DNA of 64,000 nucleotides from positions 11,835,754 through 11,899,753 of the forward strand of contig NC_088649.1 in NCBI RefSeq assembly GCF_964019385.1, in the 5' to 3' direction. Each line of letters opens with the position of its first letter. The stretch's first letter is position 1. The translations under genes were made by a program, and so were the position numbers. The stretch is from Sycon ciliatum (lineage: Eukaryota; Porifera; Calcarea; Leucosolenida; Sycettidae). The notes under the pieces are model-generated. The model was not told where the DNA came from. It saw nothing but the letters and a program-made list of their open reading frames with translations, and ran no database searches. Below, in pieces: positions 1 through 13,382 of this stretch.

Positions 1-320
1 GACCATCTCGTCCTTTCGTGGTCGTATTGTGGAGGTGGTCTCCTGTGTGTAGGTCATACGACACGAACTTTGCACACATCATCGCACGTTCTGCAGACAA
101 TCCATACCTTCGAGTGGACACGCGCTCCACACAAAACCTGCCATTAAGTGTGACCGTAGTACACTAAGATTCTCACACCGTACAAACTAAGGTTCTCACA
201 CCGCACAAACTTCGTTGCACTCTGCCATACGATTTTCCTTTCCCTGGCTGTAAACTCAAGGTGGAGTGCTCTCGCGAGACGGGGCGCTCTGCCGGCGGTA
301 CTTTAGTTTACGCTAGTACT
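1..320. other. Unannotated sequence before the first minisatellite
   Basis: No coding signal, RNA gene or element end was recognised. There is a short imperfect direct repeat around 165-210 (two copies of CTAAG/GTTCTCACACCG followed by TACAAAC or CACAAAC). Confidence 0.5.
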
Positions 321-1180
321 ACAGTCTATGCACAGCCGTTGAGTCACCATCTATACAGTCTATGCACAGCCGTTGAGTCACCATCTATACAGTCTATGCA
401 CAGCCGTTGAGTCACCATCTATACAGTCTATGCACAGCCGTTGAGTCACCATCTATACAGTCTATGCACAGCCGTTGAGTCACCATCTATACAGTCTATG
501 CACAGCCGTTGAGTCACCATCTATACAGTCTATGCACAGCCGTTGAGTCACCATCTATACAGTCTATGCACAGCCGTTGAGTCACCATCTATACAGTCTA
601 TGCACAGCCGTTGAGTCACCATCTATACAGTCTATGCACAGCCGTTGAGTCACCATCTATACAGTCTATGCACAGCCGTTGAGTCACCATCTATACAGTC
701 TATGCACAGCCGTTGAGTCACCATCTATACAGTCTATGCACAGCCGTTGAGTCACCATCTATACAGTCTATGCACAGCCGTTGAGTCACCATCTATACAG
801 TCTATGCACAGCCGTTGAGTCACCATCTATACAGTCTATGCACAGCCGTTGAGTCACCATATACAGTCTATGCACAGCCGTTGAGTCACCATCTATACAG
901 TGGCATGCACAGCCGTTGAGTCACCATCTATACAGTCTATGCACAGCCGTTGAGTCACCATCTATACAGTCTATGCACAGCCGTTGAGTCACCATCTATA
1001 CAGTCTATGCACAGCCGTTGAGTCACCATCTATACAGTCTATGCACAGCCGTTGAGTCACCATCTATACAGTCTATGCACAGCCGTTGAGTCACCATCTA
1101 TACAGTCTATGCACAGCCGTTGAGTCACCATCTATACAGTCTATGCACAGCCGTTGAGTCACCATCTATACAGTGGCATG
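321..1180. repeat. 34-bp minisatellite, 25 full copies
   Basis: The unit starts ACAGTCTATGCACAGCCGTT and repeats with a 34-bp period from 321. Copies are almost identical. The exceptions are a 32-bp copy at 831 (two bases lost) and a 35-bp copy at 897 with a TGGCATG variant. The partial copy that ends the array at 1170 carries the same TGGCATG variant, which suggests the internal variant was copied from the array edge. Confidence 0.95.
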
Positions 1181-1859
1181 CCGCTGTGCTTGGTGACATC
1201 CTAGCCCGCCTGTTAGTTCTTCGACAACGCTCTGTTCTCCGGCACCCAACAGCGCTGTAGTTAATAGTACCATGATGGATTGGAGTACATTACGTAGCTG
1301 AATGACACCATAACATTACATGCATTAATTATATGCATGCAGTGCTGTAGTGCTGGTCGATTTACATCCAGCATTCGGAGTCTAAGTCGCAGCGGCAATT
1401 TCTGACTTTTTTCAAGGGTTTTTCCTGTGCCAGTCAGTGGATGCCTGGGTGCCTAACATGTGATTTCTTGTTCTACAGGCATTGTGCGACAGTTCAGATC
1501 CTGGTGGCTACAGGGGTAGTGCTGAATATAGTCAATTGTTTCATCATGCGTACGCCTTTGGGTGTTGATTCACATGGTGGTGGTATCGGTGTAAGGAAGC
1601 TAGCTGCCAAACACAGAGGAGGCTGACGAACGAAAACCAAAAACGTACATGACAATGCTGCCAGACTAGATTCGGTTCTCATACCAAGGTCAAAGAGGAT
1701 CAGATTTCATTAACACACGCCAATGTGAGACGGTGAAGTGGCCAAGTACAGTACCTTTGAAAGAACAAAGTTGGGTGATTTCCAGCCCGTCCTCCTCCAC
1801 CAAAACCACCACTGTGTCCACCACGGGGTGAAAATCCACCACTACCACCCTGACCGTCG
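1181..1859. other. Unannotated sequence between two minisatellites
   Basis: Short open frames occur on both strands but none has a recognisable domain or a convincing splice context. From about 1790 the sequence grades into CCA/CCACCA-rich DNA leading into the next repeat. Confidence 0.4.
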
Positions 1860-2165
1860 CCACCACCACCATCACACTGGGACTGAGAAACAATGCCAGT
1901 TTGCCCATACTGACTGACCAATGGCTACCCACCACCACCATCACACCGGGAAAAACCATGCCAGTCTGCCCATACTGACTGACACCACCACCACCATCAC
2001 ACCGGGAGAAACCATGCCGGTCTGCCCATACTGACTGACACCACCACCACCATCACACGGGAGAAACCATGCCAGTCTGCCCATACTGACTGACACCACC
2101 ACCACCATCACACGGGAGAAACCATGCTGGTCTGCCGATACTGACAGACCAATGGCTACCCGGTT
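1860..2165. repeat. CCACCA-rich minisatellite, about 5 copies of 52-65 bp
   Basis: Each copy has a run of CCA triplets, then CATCACAC, then GGGAGAAACCATGCC and TCTGCCCATACTGACTGAC. Copies start near 1866, 1931, 1983, 2038 and 2094 and differ by short indels. The outer copies share a CCAATGGCTACCC segment (around 1917 and 2149) that the inner ones lack. Confidence 0.85.
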
Positions 2166-2572
2166 TCTTTGTGACCACCAGTGATCCTATCTTCCATATT
2201 GAATTCACACACCTCCCCGCAACGACACACATGTCACCTACTAGGTTCTGATGTGAGCAGAACTGCCAGGGTTCATGTTGTTCTTACAGAAGCGTGGACA
2301 AAGATGGAACCTTCAGAACGGATCCTTTGCCGGCCACTGAATCGAACAGGATTGGTCCGAGGAGGTTGTAGTACATCGCCTATCCCTTACTCCCAATCGA
2401 ACGTGGCCTGGGAGTCCCATTGCAATATCTAGGTACCCGATGGTCAGCCTCTGCCAATGTCCTACTACAGTAGTGGACTGCATATCAGGATATCAGGGAT
2501 GTTTTTTTCTTTTTCCAAGGGGTCAATGCATTTTTTACATGTCCCTGCACATTATTTAATGTGCCCCAATTA

Positions 2573-2905
2573 GGCTCCAACTGCACTAGGTAAAAAATAT
2601 ACGTATGTACTATAAATGCCGCTTTTGGTGTAAGTCGTCAAGGTCACATACGGGAAATCTAGTACGATCCATATAATTATGTTTCAGCAATTCGCAGGCC
2701 CCTGTATAAGCAGCTGTTTACACATGTACCGTATCTTTTGAATTTCATGTACCTCTCAACACCAATGAATACTCACCTGATACGACATTTTCTGGCGGTT
2801 AGGCTGGAAATATGCAATACAACTTGCAGTGCGGCTGCTGGCTGTAATATACACACATTTTCACCTTTCACATGCGTATACTTTTTACCTAGTGCGGTTG
2901 GAGCC
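2573..2905. mobile_element. PIF/Harbinger-like MITE with TTA target duplication
   Basis: Terminal inverted repeats begin GGCTCCAACTGCACTAGGTA on the left and end TACCTAGTGCGGTTGGAGCC on the right. They are flanked by TTA at 2570-2572 and TTA at 2906-2908. A 3-bp TTA/TAA duplication with GG-starting termini is typical of the PIF/Harbinger superfamily. The 333-bp element has no coding capacity. A related element with TAA flanks lies at 30753-31159. Confidence 0.75.
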
Positions 2906-2908
2906 TTA

Positions 2909-3171
2909 GCGCTGCAAGTTGTATTGCATTTTTTTTTCAGCATTAATTTTGTCCAGTCCAACCGGCAGAAAACGTCGTATCCGGTGAGTATTGGGTGCAT
3001 GAAAATCAAAAGATACGGTACATGTGGAAAAAGCAGCTTATACAGGGGTCCGCGATTTGCTGAAACATATATGGATCGTATAAGATTTTCCGTATGTGTC
3101 CTTGACGACTTATACCAAAAGTGGCATTTATAGTACATACGTATATTTTTTACCTAGTGCCGGTTGGAACC
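2909..3171. mobile_element. Inverted partial copy of the same MITE
   Basis: Read on the minus strand from 3171, this repeats the MITE at 2573 from its left end (GGTTCCAACCGGCACTAGGTA) through most of its interior, up to the GCAATACAACTTGCAG stretch. It stops exactly after the TTA that follows the first copy, so its far end is missing. Together the two form a roughly 600-bp snap-back structure. Confidence 0.75.
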
Positions 3172-4228
3172 CAAGGGGCCATCCGGCTTTATCGATAATT
3201 TTCACATTACGAAAAAGTTTAGTTGCAACCCTCCCCCACCCAGCCACCCCCCTTGAACGTAAGATACAATTGACTTGACAGCGAGAATGGTTTAATAGAT
3301 GTTTACGCTATCAATATTTTTAAAACGAAACTCTCCTCGACGCACCCCTCTATGAATGAAACCAGTTTTGGTTTCATGTAAAAAAATCGGGCCCCTAAAT
3401 CCCTGGTGCAAATGGTGCACATCACCATGCATGGATAGTGAAGTGCATTGGAAGTCATTGCTAACTGATGATGTACTGCAGCCTCCTCAGACAACACCGT
3501 TCGGCTCAGAGCCGACGAAAGTACAGGTTCTGAAAGTATCAGTCTTTGTCCGTGTTTCTAAAAGAAGGAAATGATGCTCCAGTGAAAACTTCCATACACA
3601 AACTCCGATCTCGTACAGCATACTCTTCCCATTGCGGTGGAGGTGCACGCATTTGATTGGGAATATAGATTGGGAATTTATACAAAAGAAAAAGGACCAA
3701 GGAACTACAAGTTACGCTATGGACTGGGCACTATCAAAAGTCAATGAGTCTGATCTGTGTCCCACACAAACTGGTTTTCAGGCAGGGGGTCAATGTAGCG
3801 TAGCCTACGGTACAGTAAACCTTGTTTTTGGAGCCATATGTCCATATGTGGCAGCAGCATGTCACTATTATGAGCAAACCTTGTGTGGAGCCATACGTCC
3901 ATAATGTGATTTGTGGCAGCGTGTCACAATTATCATCGAGGAAAGGCTATTATATTCATGGCATCATTGCACCCACCTGCACGTTGGCAGTAGCCTGCAC
4001 TGCCAAGACTGAGCAACAACACATGAATACCACCACACTGGCAATGGCAGTGTAGACGGGCTGTGGCGGCCGGGAAGCAGCATACGCTGTAGAGGAAGTT
4101 ACCCAGCACGAGACCACCAAACAAGCGCCCTGATCCGGTGAGATGCATGGCAGTGCTGTGAACAGAAGCACAGCGGCGGCATGTCACCGCTATGCAGCGG
4201 ACCAAGAGACTGCAGCTCCTGAGATATA
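3172..4228. other. Low-information region with a local duplication
   Basis: No gene was recognised. A tandem duplication of about 60 bp occupies about 3817-3937, each copy starting AAACCTTGT and containing TGGAGCCATA and GTGGCAGC. A segment near 3640-3660 (TTTGATTGGGAATA) echoes a motif inside the foldback at 13882-14749. Confidence 0.4.
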
Positions 4229-4242
4229 CACACACACATGCA

Positions 4243-4275
<33 letters not shown>
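4229..4275. repeat. (CA)n microsatellite
   Basis: Interrupted CA dinucleotide repeat with TG and TA interruptions. Confidence 0.95.
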
Positions 4276-4386
4276 GAACAGCGAGGAACAGGGCACTTTC
4301 AGAACTGCCGCTCTCAAATATGTCAAAGGAATTTGATTGAATACATCATAGTAAATTGTTTGTAGTTCTCAAGTCGTTCCACACAG

Positions 4387-4461
4387 AAGATGATGTTGGG
4401 CTGCTGAGAGTACCGTAGACCAATAAGATGATGTTGGGCTACTGAGAGTACCGTTGACCAA
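4387..4461. repeat. Two-copy tandem duplication, about 37 bp
   Basis: Two adjacent copies of GATGATGTTGGGCT(G/A)CTGAG followed by AGTACCGT and (A/T)GACCAATA. Confidence 0.8.
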
Positions 4462-4732
4462 TACAACCCCTGACACTGGTAGGACGGTATTGGTAAGACA
4501 ATGTAAGAGTCCCTTGAATTCTCTATCCTTATGTTCCTTGTCATAATTATATCTGAAATAAGTATTGAGACATGCAGAGAACACAGGTGGCGCAGGCCAG
4601 ACCGGCGCTGATGGATCAAGATATGAGTATTCCGTTTGAGCTCATTTACGCAGAAGACACAGGTTTTATCAGCGTAAGCCGCCAATGGCTCACAGAGCTT
4701 AACTAAAATTCACGTCGGTCGCTGTTCGGGCA

Positions 4733-4786
4733 CGCACTTGTCCCACGCACTTGTCCCACGCACTTGTCCTACGCACTTGTCCTAGG
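4733..4786. repeat. 14-bp tandem repeat, about 4 copies
   Basis: Four near-identical copies of CGCACTTGTCC(C/T)A in a row, about 50 bp upstream of the giant 12-bp array. Confidence 0.85.
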
Positions 4787-4834
4787 TAAGGCCACACTGG
4801 CAGTGACATCATCGAGTTTGGCACGTTACACGCT

Positions 4835-7800
4835 CGTTGGTACATTCGTTGGTACATTCGTTGGTACATTCGTTGGTACATTCGTTGGTACATTCGTTGG
4901 TACATTCGTTGGTACATTCGTTGGTACATTCGTTGGTACATTCGTTGGTACATTCGTTGGTACATTCGTTGGTACATTCGTTGGTACATTCGTTGGTACA
5001 TTCGTTGGTACATTCGTTGGTACATTCGTTGGTACATTCGTTGGTACATTCGTTGGTACATTCGTTGGTACATTCGTTGGTACATTCGTTGGTACATTCG
5101 TTGGTACATTCGTTGGTACATTCGTTGGTACATTCGTTGGTACATTCGTTGGTACATTCGTTGGTACATTCGTTGGTACATTCGTTGGTACATTCGTTGG
5201 TACATTCGTTGGTACATTCGTTGGTACATTCGTTGGTACATTCGTTGGTACATTCGTTGGTACATTCGTTGGTACATTCGTTGGTACATTCGTTGGTACA
5301 TTCGTTGGTACATTCGTTGGTACATTCGTTGGTACATTCGTTGGTACATTCGTTGGTACATTCGTTGGTACATTCGTTGGTACATTCGTTGGTACATTCG
5401 TTGGTACATTCGTTGGTACATTCGTTGGTACATTCGTTGGTACATTCGTTGGTACATTCGTTGGTACATTCGTTGGTACATTCGTTGGTACATTCGTTGG
5501 TACATTCGTTGGTACATTCGTTGGTACATTCGTTGGTACATTCGTTGGTACATTCGTTGGTACATTCGTTGGTACATTCGTTGGTACATTCGTTGGTACA
5601 TTCGTTGGTACATTCGTTGGTACATTCGTTGGTACATTCGTTGGTACATTCGTTGGTACATTCGTTGGTACATTCGTTGGTACATTCGTTGGTACATTCG
5701 TTGGTACATTCGTTGGTACATTCGTTGGTACATTCGTTGGTACATTCGTTGGTACATTCGTTGGTACATTCGTTGGTACATTCGTTGGTACATTCGTTGG
5801 TACATTCGTTGGTACATTCGTTGGTACATTCGTTGGTACATTCGTTGGTACATTCGTTGGTACATTCGTTGGTACATTCGTTGGTACATTCGTTGGTACA
5901 TTCGTTGGTACATTCGTTGGTACATTCGTTGGTACATTCGTTGGTACATTCGTTGGTACATTCGTTGGTACATTCGTTGGTACATTCGTTGGTACATTCG
6001 TTGGTACATTCGTTGGTACATTCGTTGGTACATTCGTTGGTACATTCGTTGGTACATTCGTTGGTACATTCGTTGGTACATTCGTTGGTACATTCGTTGG
6101 TACATTCGTTGGTACATTCGTTGGTACATTCGTTGGTACATTCGTTGGTACATTCGTTGGTACATTCGTTGGTACATTCGTTGGTACATTCGTTGGTACA
6201 TTCGTTGGTACATTCGTTGGTACATTCGTTGGTACATTCGTTGGTACATTCGTTGGTACATTCGTTGGTACATTCGTTGGTACATTCGTTGGTACATTCG
6301 TTGGTACATTCGTTGGTACATTCGTTGGTACATTCGTTGGTACATTCGTTGGTACATTCGTTGGTACATTCGTTGGTACATTCGTTGGTACATTCGTTGG
6401 TACATTCGTTGGTACATTCGTTGGTACATTCGTTGGTACATTCGTTGGTACATTCGTTGGTACATTCGTTGGTACATTCGTTGGTACATTCGTTGGTACA
6501 TTCGTTGGTACATTCGTTGGTACATTCGTTGGTACATTCGTTGGTACATTCGTTGGTACATTCGTTGGTACATTCGTTGGTACATTCGTTGGTACATTCG
6601 TTGGTACATTCGTTGGTACATTCGTTGGTACATTCGTTGGTACATTCGTTGGTACATTCGTTGGTACATTCGTTGGTACATTCGTTGGTACATTCGTTGG
6701 TACATTCGTTGGTACATTCGTTGGTACATTCGTTGGTACATTCGTTGGTACATTCGTTGGTACATTCGTTGGTACATTCGTTGGTACATTCGTTGGTACA
6801 TTCGTTGGTACATTCGTTGGTACATTCGTTGGTACATTCGTTGGTACATTCGTTGGTACATTCGTTGGTACATTCGTTGGTACATTCGTTGGTACATTCG
6901 TTGGTACATTCGTTGGTACATTCGTTGGTACATTCGTTGGTACATTCGTTGGTACATTCGTTGGTACATTCGTTGGTACATTCGTTGGTACATTCGTTGG
7001 TACATTCGTTGGTACATTCGTTGGTACATTCGTTGGTACATTCGTTGGTACATTCGTTGGTACATTCGTTGGTACATTCGTTGGTACATTCGTTGGTACA
7101 TTCGTTGGTACATTCGTTGGTACATTCGTTGGTACATTCGTTGGTACATTCGTTGGTACATTCGTTGGTACATTCGTTGGTACATTCGTTGGTACATTCG
7201 TTGGTACATTCGTTGGTACATTCGTTGGTACATTCGTTGGTACATTCGTTGGTACATTCGTTGGTACATTCGTTGGTACATTCGTTGGTACATTCGTTGG
7301 TACATTCGTTGGTACATTCGTTGGTACATTCGTTGGTACATTCGTTGGTACATTCGTTGGTACATTCGTTGGTACATTCGTTGGTACATTCGTTGGTACA
7401 TTCGTTGGTACATTCGTTGGTACATTCGTTGGTACATTCGTTGGTACATTCGTTGGTACATTCGTTGGTACATTCGTTGGTACATTCGTTGGTACATTCG
7501 TTGGTACATTCGTTGGTACATTCGTTGGTACATTCGTTGGTACATTCGTTGGTACATTCGTTGGTACATTCGTTGGTACATTCGTTGGTACATTCGTTGG
7601 TACATTCGTTGGTACATTCGTTGGTACATTCGTTGGTACATTCGTTGGTACATTCGTTGGTACATTCGTTGGTACATTCGTTGGTACATTCGTTGGTACA
7701 TTCGTTGGTACATTCGTTGGTACATTCGTTGGTACATTCGTTGGTACATTCGTTGGTACATTCGTTGGTACATTCGTTGGTACATTCGTTGGTACATTCG

Positions 7801-10800
7801 TTGGTACATTCGTTGGTACATTCGTTGGTACATTCGTTGGTACATTCGTTGGTACATTCGTTGGTACATTCGTTGGTACATTCGTTGGTACATTCGTTGG
7901 TACATTCGTTGGTACATTCGTTGGTACATTCGTTGGTACATTCGTTGGTACATTCGTTGGTACATTCGTTGGTACATTCGTTGGTACATTCGTTGGTACA
8001 TTCGTTGGTACATTCGTTGGTACATTCGTTGGTACATTCGTTGGTACATTCGTTGGTACATTCGTTGGTACATTCGTTGGTACATTCGTTGGTACATTCG
8101 TTGGTACATTCGTTGGTACATTCGTTGGTACATTCGTTGGTACATTCGTTGGTACATTCGTTGGTACATCCGTTGGTACATCCGTTGGTACATCCGTTGG
8201 TACATCCGTTGGTACATCCGTTGGTACATCCGTTGGTACATCCGTTGGTACATCCGTTGGTACATCCGTTGGTACATCCGTTGGTACATCCGTTGGTACA
8301 TCCGTTGGTACATCCGTTGGTACATCCGTTGGTACATCCGTTGGTACATCCGTTGGTACATCCGTTGGTACATCCGTTGGTACATCCGTTGGTACATCCG
8401 TTGGTACATCCGTTGGTACATCCGTTGGTACATCCGTTGGTACATCCGTTGGTACATCCGTTGGTACATCCGTTGGTACATCCGTTGGTACATCCGTTGG
8501 TACATCCGTTGGTACATCCGTTGGTACATCCGTTGGTACATCCGTTGGTACATCCGTTGGTACATCCGTTGGTACATCCGTTGGTACATCCGTTGGTACA
8601 TCCGTTGGTACATTCGTTGGTACATTCGTTGGTACATTCGTTGGTACATTCGTTGGTACATTCGTTGGTACATTCGTTGGTACATTCGTTGGTACATTCG
8701 TTGGTACATTCGTTGGTACATTCGTTGGTACATTCGTTGGTACATTCGTTGGTACATTCGTTGGTACATTCGTTGGTACATTCGTTGGTACATTCGTTGG
8801 TACATTCGTTGGTACATTCGTTGGTACATTCGTTGGTACATTCGTTGGTACATTCGTTGGTACATTCGTTGGTACATTCGTTGGTACATTCGTTGGTACA
8901 TTCGTTGGTACATTCGTTGGTACATTCGTTGGTACATTCGTTGGTACATTCGTTGGTACATTCGTTGGTACATTCGTTGGTACATTCGTTGGTACATTCG
9001 TTGGTACATTCGTTGGTACATTCGTTGGTACATTCGTTGGTACATTCGTTGGTACATTCGTTGGTACATTCGTTGGTACATTCGTTGGTACATTCGTTGG
9101 TACATTCGTTGGTACATTCGTTGGTACATTCGTTGGTACATTCGTTGGTACATTCGTTGGTACATTCGTTGGTACATTCGTTGGTACATTCGTTGGTACA
9201 TTCGTTGGTACATTCGTTGGTACATTCGTTGGTACATTCGTTGGTACATTCGTTGGTACATTCGTTGGTACATTCGTTGGTACATTCGTTGGTACATTCG
9301 TTGGTACATTCGTTGGTACATTCGTTGGTACATTCGTTGGTACATTCGTTGGTACATTCGTTGGTACATTCGTTGGTACATTCGTTGGTACATTCGTTGG
9401 TACATTCGTTGGTACATTCGTTGGTACATTCGTTGGTACATTCGTTGGTACATTCGTTGGTACATTCGTTGGTACATTCGTTGGTACATTCGTTGGTACA
9501 TTCGTTGGTACATTCGTTGGTACATTCGTTGGTACATTCGTTGGTACATTCGTTGGTACATTCGTTGGTACATTCGTTGGTACATTCGTTGGTACATTCG
9601 TTGGTACATTCGTTGGTACATTCGTTGGTACATTCGTTGGTACATTCGTTGGTACATTCGTTGGTACATTCGTTGGTACATTCGTTGGTACATTCGTTGG
9701 TACATTCGTTGGTACATTCGTTGGTACATTCGTTGGTACATTCGTTGGTACATTCGTTGGTACATTCGTTGGTACATTCGTTGGTACATTCGTTGGTACA
9801 TTCGTTGGTACATTCGTTGGTACATTCGTTGGTACATTCGTTGGTACATTCGTTGGTACATTCGTTGGTACATTCGTTGGTACATTCGTTGGTACATTCG
9901 TTGGTACATTCGTTGGTACATTCGTTGGTACATTCGTTGGTACATTCGTTGGTACATTCGTTGGTACATTCGTTGGTACATTCGTTGGTACATTCGTTGG
10001 TACATTCGTTGGTACATTCGTTGGTACATTCGTTGGTACATTCGTTGGTACATTCGTTGGTACATTCGTTGGTACATTCGTTGGTACATTCGTTGGTACA
10101 TTCGTTGGTACATTCGTTGGTACATTCGTTGGTACATTCGTTGGTACATTCGTTGGTACATTCGTTGGTACATTCGTTGGTACATTCGTTGGTACATTCG
10201 TTGGTACATTCGTTGGTACATTCGTTGGTACATTCGTTGGTACATTCGTTGGTACATTCGTTGGTACATTCGTTGGTACATTCGTTGGTACATTCGTTGG
10301 TACATTCGTTGGTACATTCGTTGGTACATTCGTTGGTACATTCGTTGGTACATTCGTTGGTACATTCGTTGGTACATTCGTTGGTACATTCGTTGGTACA
10401 TTCGTTGGTACATTCGTTGGTACATTCGTTGGTACATTCGTTGGTACATTCGTTGGTACATTCGTTGGTACATTCGTTGGTACATTCGTTGGTACATTCG
10501 TTGGTACATTCGTTGGTACATTCGTTGGTACATTCGTTGGTACATTCGTTGGTACATTCGTTGGTACATTCGTTGGTACATTCGTTGGTACATTCGTTGG
10601 TACATTCGTTGGTACATTCGTTGGTACATTCGTTGGTACATTCGTTGGTACATTCGTTGGTACATTCGTTGGTACATTCGTTGGTACATTCGTTGGTACA
10701 TTCGTTGGTACATTCGTTGGTACATTCGTTGGTACATTCGTTGGTACATTCGTTGGTACATTCGTTGGTACATTCGTTGGTACATTCGTTGGTACATTCG

Positions 10801-11268
10801 TTGGTACATTCGTTGGTACATTCGTTGGTACATTCGTTGGTACATTCGTTGGTACATTCGTTGGTACATTCGTTGGTACATTCGTTGGTACATTCGTTGG
10901 TACATTCGTTGGTACATTCGTTGGTACATTCGTTGGTACATTCGTTGGTACATTCGTTGGTACATTCGTTGGTACATCCGTTGGTACATTCGTTGGTACA
11001 TTCGTTGGTACATTCGTTGGTACATTCGTTGGTACATTCGTTGGTACATTCGTTGGTACATTCGTTGGTACATTCGTTGGTACATTCGTTGGTACATTCG
11101 TTGGTACATTCGTTGGTACATTCGTTGGTACATTCGTTGGTACATTCGTTGGTACATTCGTTGGTACATTCGTTGGTACATTCGTTGGTACATTCGTTGG
11201 TACATTCGTTGGTACATTCGTTGGTACATTCGTTGGTACATTCGTTGGTACATTCGTTGGTACATTCG
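4835..11268. repeat. Giant 12-bp satellite array, ~536 copies of GGTACATTCGTT
   Basis: The unit GGTACATTCGTT is repeated without an indel for about 6.43 kb. The only variation is a T-to-C change (TTC to TCC). It is present in 37 consecutive units (variable base at 8170, then every 12 bp to 8602) and once more at 10978. Twelve is a multiple of three and no frame contains a stop codon, so all six frames are open across the array. This creates apparent proteins of more than 2,100 residues (FVGT, LVHS, NVPT or MYQR repeats). I treat these as artefacts: no frame is favoured and the ends lack signal peptides, domains or splice signals. Confidence 0.97.
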
Positions 11269-13049
11269 GGCAGCTGAGCTGAGAGGTACTACGGGAGGCC
11301 GGTGGTGACACTCCCGATAAAGCTCAAGTGACATGTACTGACCTCTCCCAGTCAGGTAATGGGCTTGCAGCTGTGGAACACCGACAACTTACACCACCTA
11401 AAACTGGCTGCCGCTGCTGACAAGACTTGGACCAGTAGCCAAGCATGACCAAACAATCAATAAAAACAATTCGTAGGTTTAATACCTAGAAAAAGCTCAA
11501 ACCGGCTAAGCAGATATCTAAATCGGAGTACTTTCGTATGAAACTAATGGGTTCAGTCAGACCTAGGATGTATGGACTGCCCAAGATACATACGTCAGCC
11601 TGCCCCTTCCATCCTATATTTCAATGATCAGTTCCCCGCTGAATTCCATTTCGAAATGGTTATGTGGGCTAACACAACCTGTTGTTGGTCACTATTGTAA
11701 ACATCAAAGACAGTTTCGAGTCTTTATTAGTCATATATACCACTCTTGGTCTAAAAAGAAAAAAAATACTTTTTTGATATTCCAATGAGAGTGGCTAACC
11801 AATGGCTTGTCCACCAACACTTTAAGTTTCGAAAGAAATAAAGCACCCATGGAAGCGGCGGAGCAACACAATGATCCAGGAGTACACGCTGATCTGGGCT
11901 ATCAGAGATAAGGCCACATCGTACAGCAGCGCAACAAAGAGGTGCAACCTCCGCATCACCGAAAAGACCAGAATAATCACTGCTGACAAAGAGAAGTAGG
12001 GAGCAACACACAATTCCCCAAGTATCGCCGAAGTCGCACCAATCTCTTCTTGACAAAGAGAAGCTGTTGAATAAGAGAAGCGAGATCATCGGCGAGTGGC
12101 GGCACAGCAACAAGCAACGACTCGCCAACTTCACAGCCACGATGTATGGTGTGACCTGGACCGTATGGCATGCATGTGTGACCAGGACATGCATGCAGGA
12201 ATCTCACGTCTCCACCCTACCCTGCTATGCCCAAACCTGGCACGCTCACACCGATCTCAATAAAGATCTTATCTAATGGACTTTTCACACCACCTCTATC
12301 TGCTAACTCTCGCCTTCACACTTCACGCTGTCTTTCTTTTGTGCACCTTGCTGTGTGGCTGGTTATATCTTCTAGTGATCATCCGCACAGCTTTGCTTCA
12401 GATTGTTATGTTACCCAATGATTGCTTTTTGAAAGCATGAAACTCTAGTAGCAACAGATATATGTCCTTGATGAGGACTGCTCCCATCGTGTATGTATTT
12501 TTTCAATATAGAACAACAAGGACAATCAAGGCTTGTTTGCTCCGGGGTATTGTAAAAGGACACATGAGTGCAAGTAATGTTATGTAACTTTAAACTTTTC
12601 CCGTTTGCATCTTTCCCTCAAACGAGTGAATCATAGTATTTGAAAAAGTTACATACTGCATGTCAGCAGGCATGGCCTTATATTCGAAACACCGCTGCTT
12701 TCCTAGTTATTTTAGATGCAAAATGCCAAAGTCCACACAGAAATACTTCATATCTAAATCCACTTGTTCACCTTTCCTGCTAGGCTGTAAGTTAGTTAGT
12801 ATAATACCTATTCCTTCATTTTACATACTTCGAATGTTATTTCATTTATGAAGCTTATGGCTTTATAACTGAGACTAGCTTTATAATCGAATTTCCCTCC
12901 ATGGCTTTTTATGGCGCGGCGGACATACGGTAATATTACATTATCGGCTCAGTATCCTAGAGTTCAATGTTTACTACTTGCACAGTTACTATTTCACCCT
13001 AGGTACTTTTACTTGTGACTCGGATGGAGAGCCAAGGATGAAAGTTAAG
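11269..13049. other. Intergenic sequence, no gene recognised
   Basis: AT-richer DNA without a convincing coding region. The frames around 11751-12276 are short and resemble no known family. One short inverted repeat was seen at about 12168-12196 (GCATGCATGT arms around a 9-bp spacer). Confidence 0.45.
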
Positions 13050-13382
13050 AAGAAAGGACCAAAGGTTGAAATGTTATCAGTAGCTGTCCAACACTGACAA
13101 TTATAAGCAGGCTACTAGTGAGTCACAACGTGCAACAGTTAGCACAATACTGACTGCTGTATTACTGACATTCAACGTGACCTGATCGGTTTAGCTCCAT
13201 CACGTCTCGAATGCGCACACCAACAGCCTTCCACTTCTGATGTATATAATGAATGTAGAGCCGAAGGATTTATTGCAATTACATACCAATATAAAAACCG
13301 AGGCAAAGCCGAGGTTCATATTGGTAGGTACTTCAAAAAGTAATTGCAAGAAATCTCGAGGCTGCTACATTTAGATGTTGAC

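Noticed and set aside
4699-11334. Proteins of about 2,150-2,211 residues made of MYQR, FVGT, NVPT or LVHS repeats
   Set aside because: All six frames of the 12-bp satellite are open, so long frames are guaranteed by the repeat. No frame has supporting ends, domains or splice signals.
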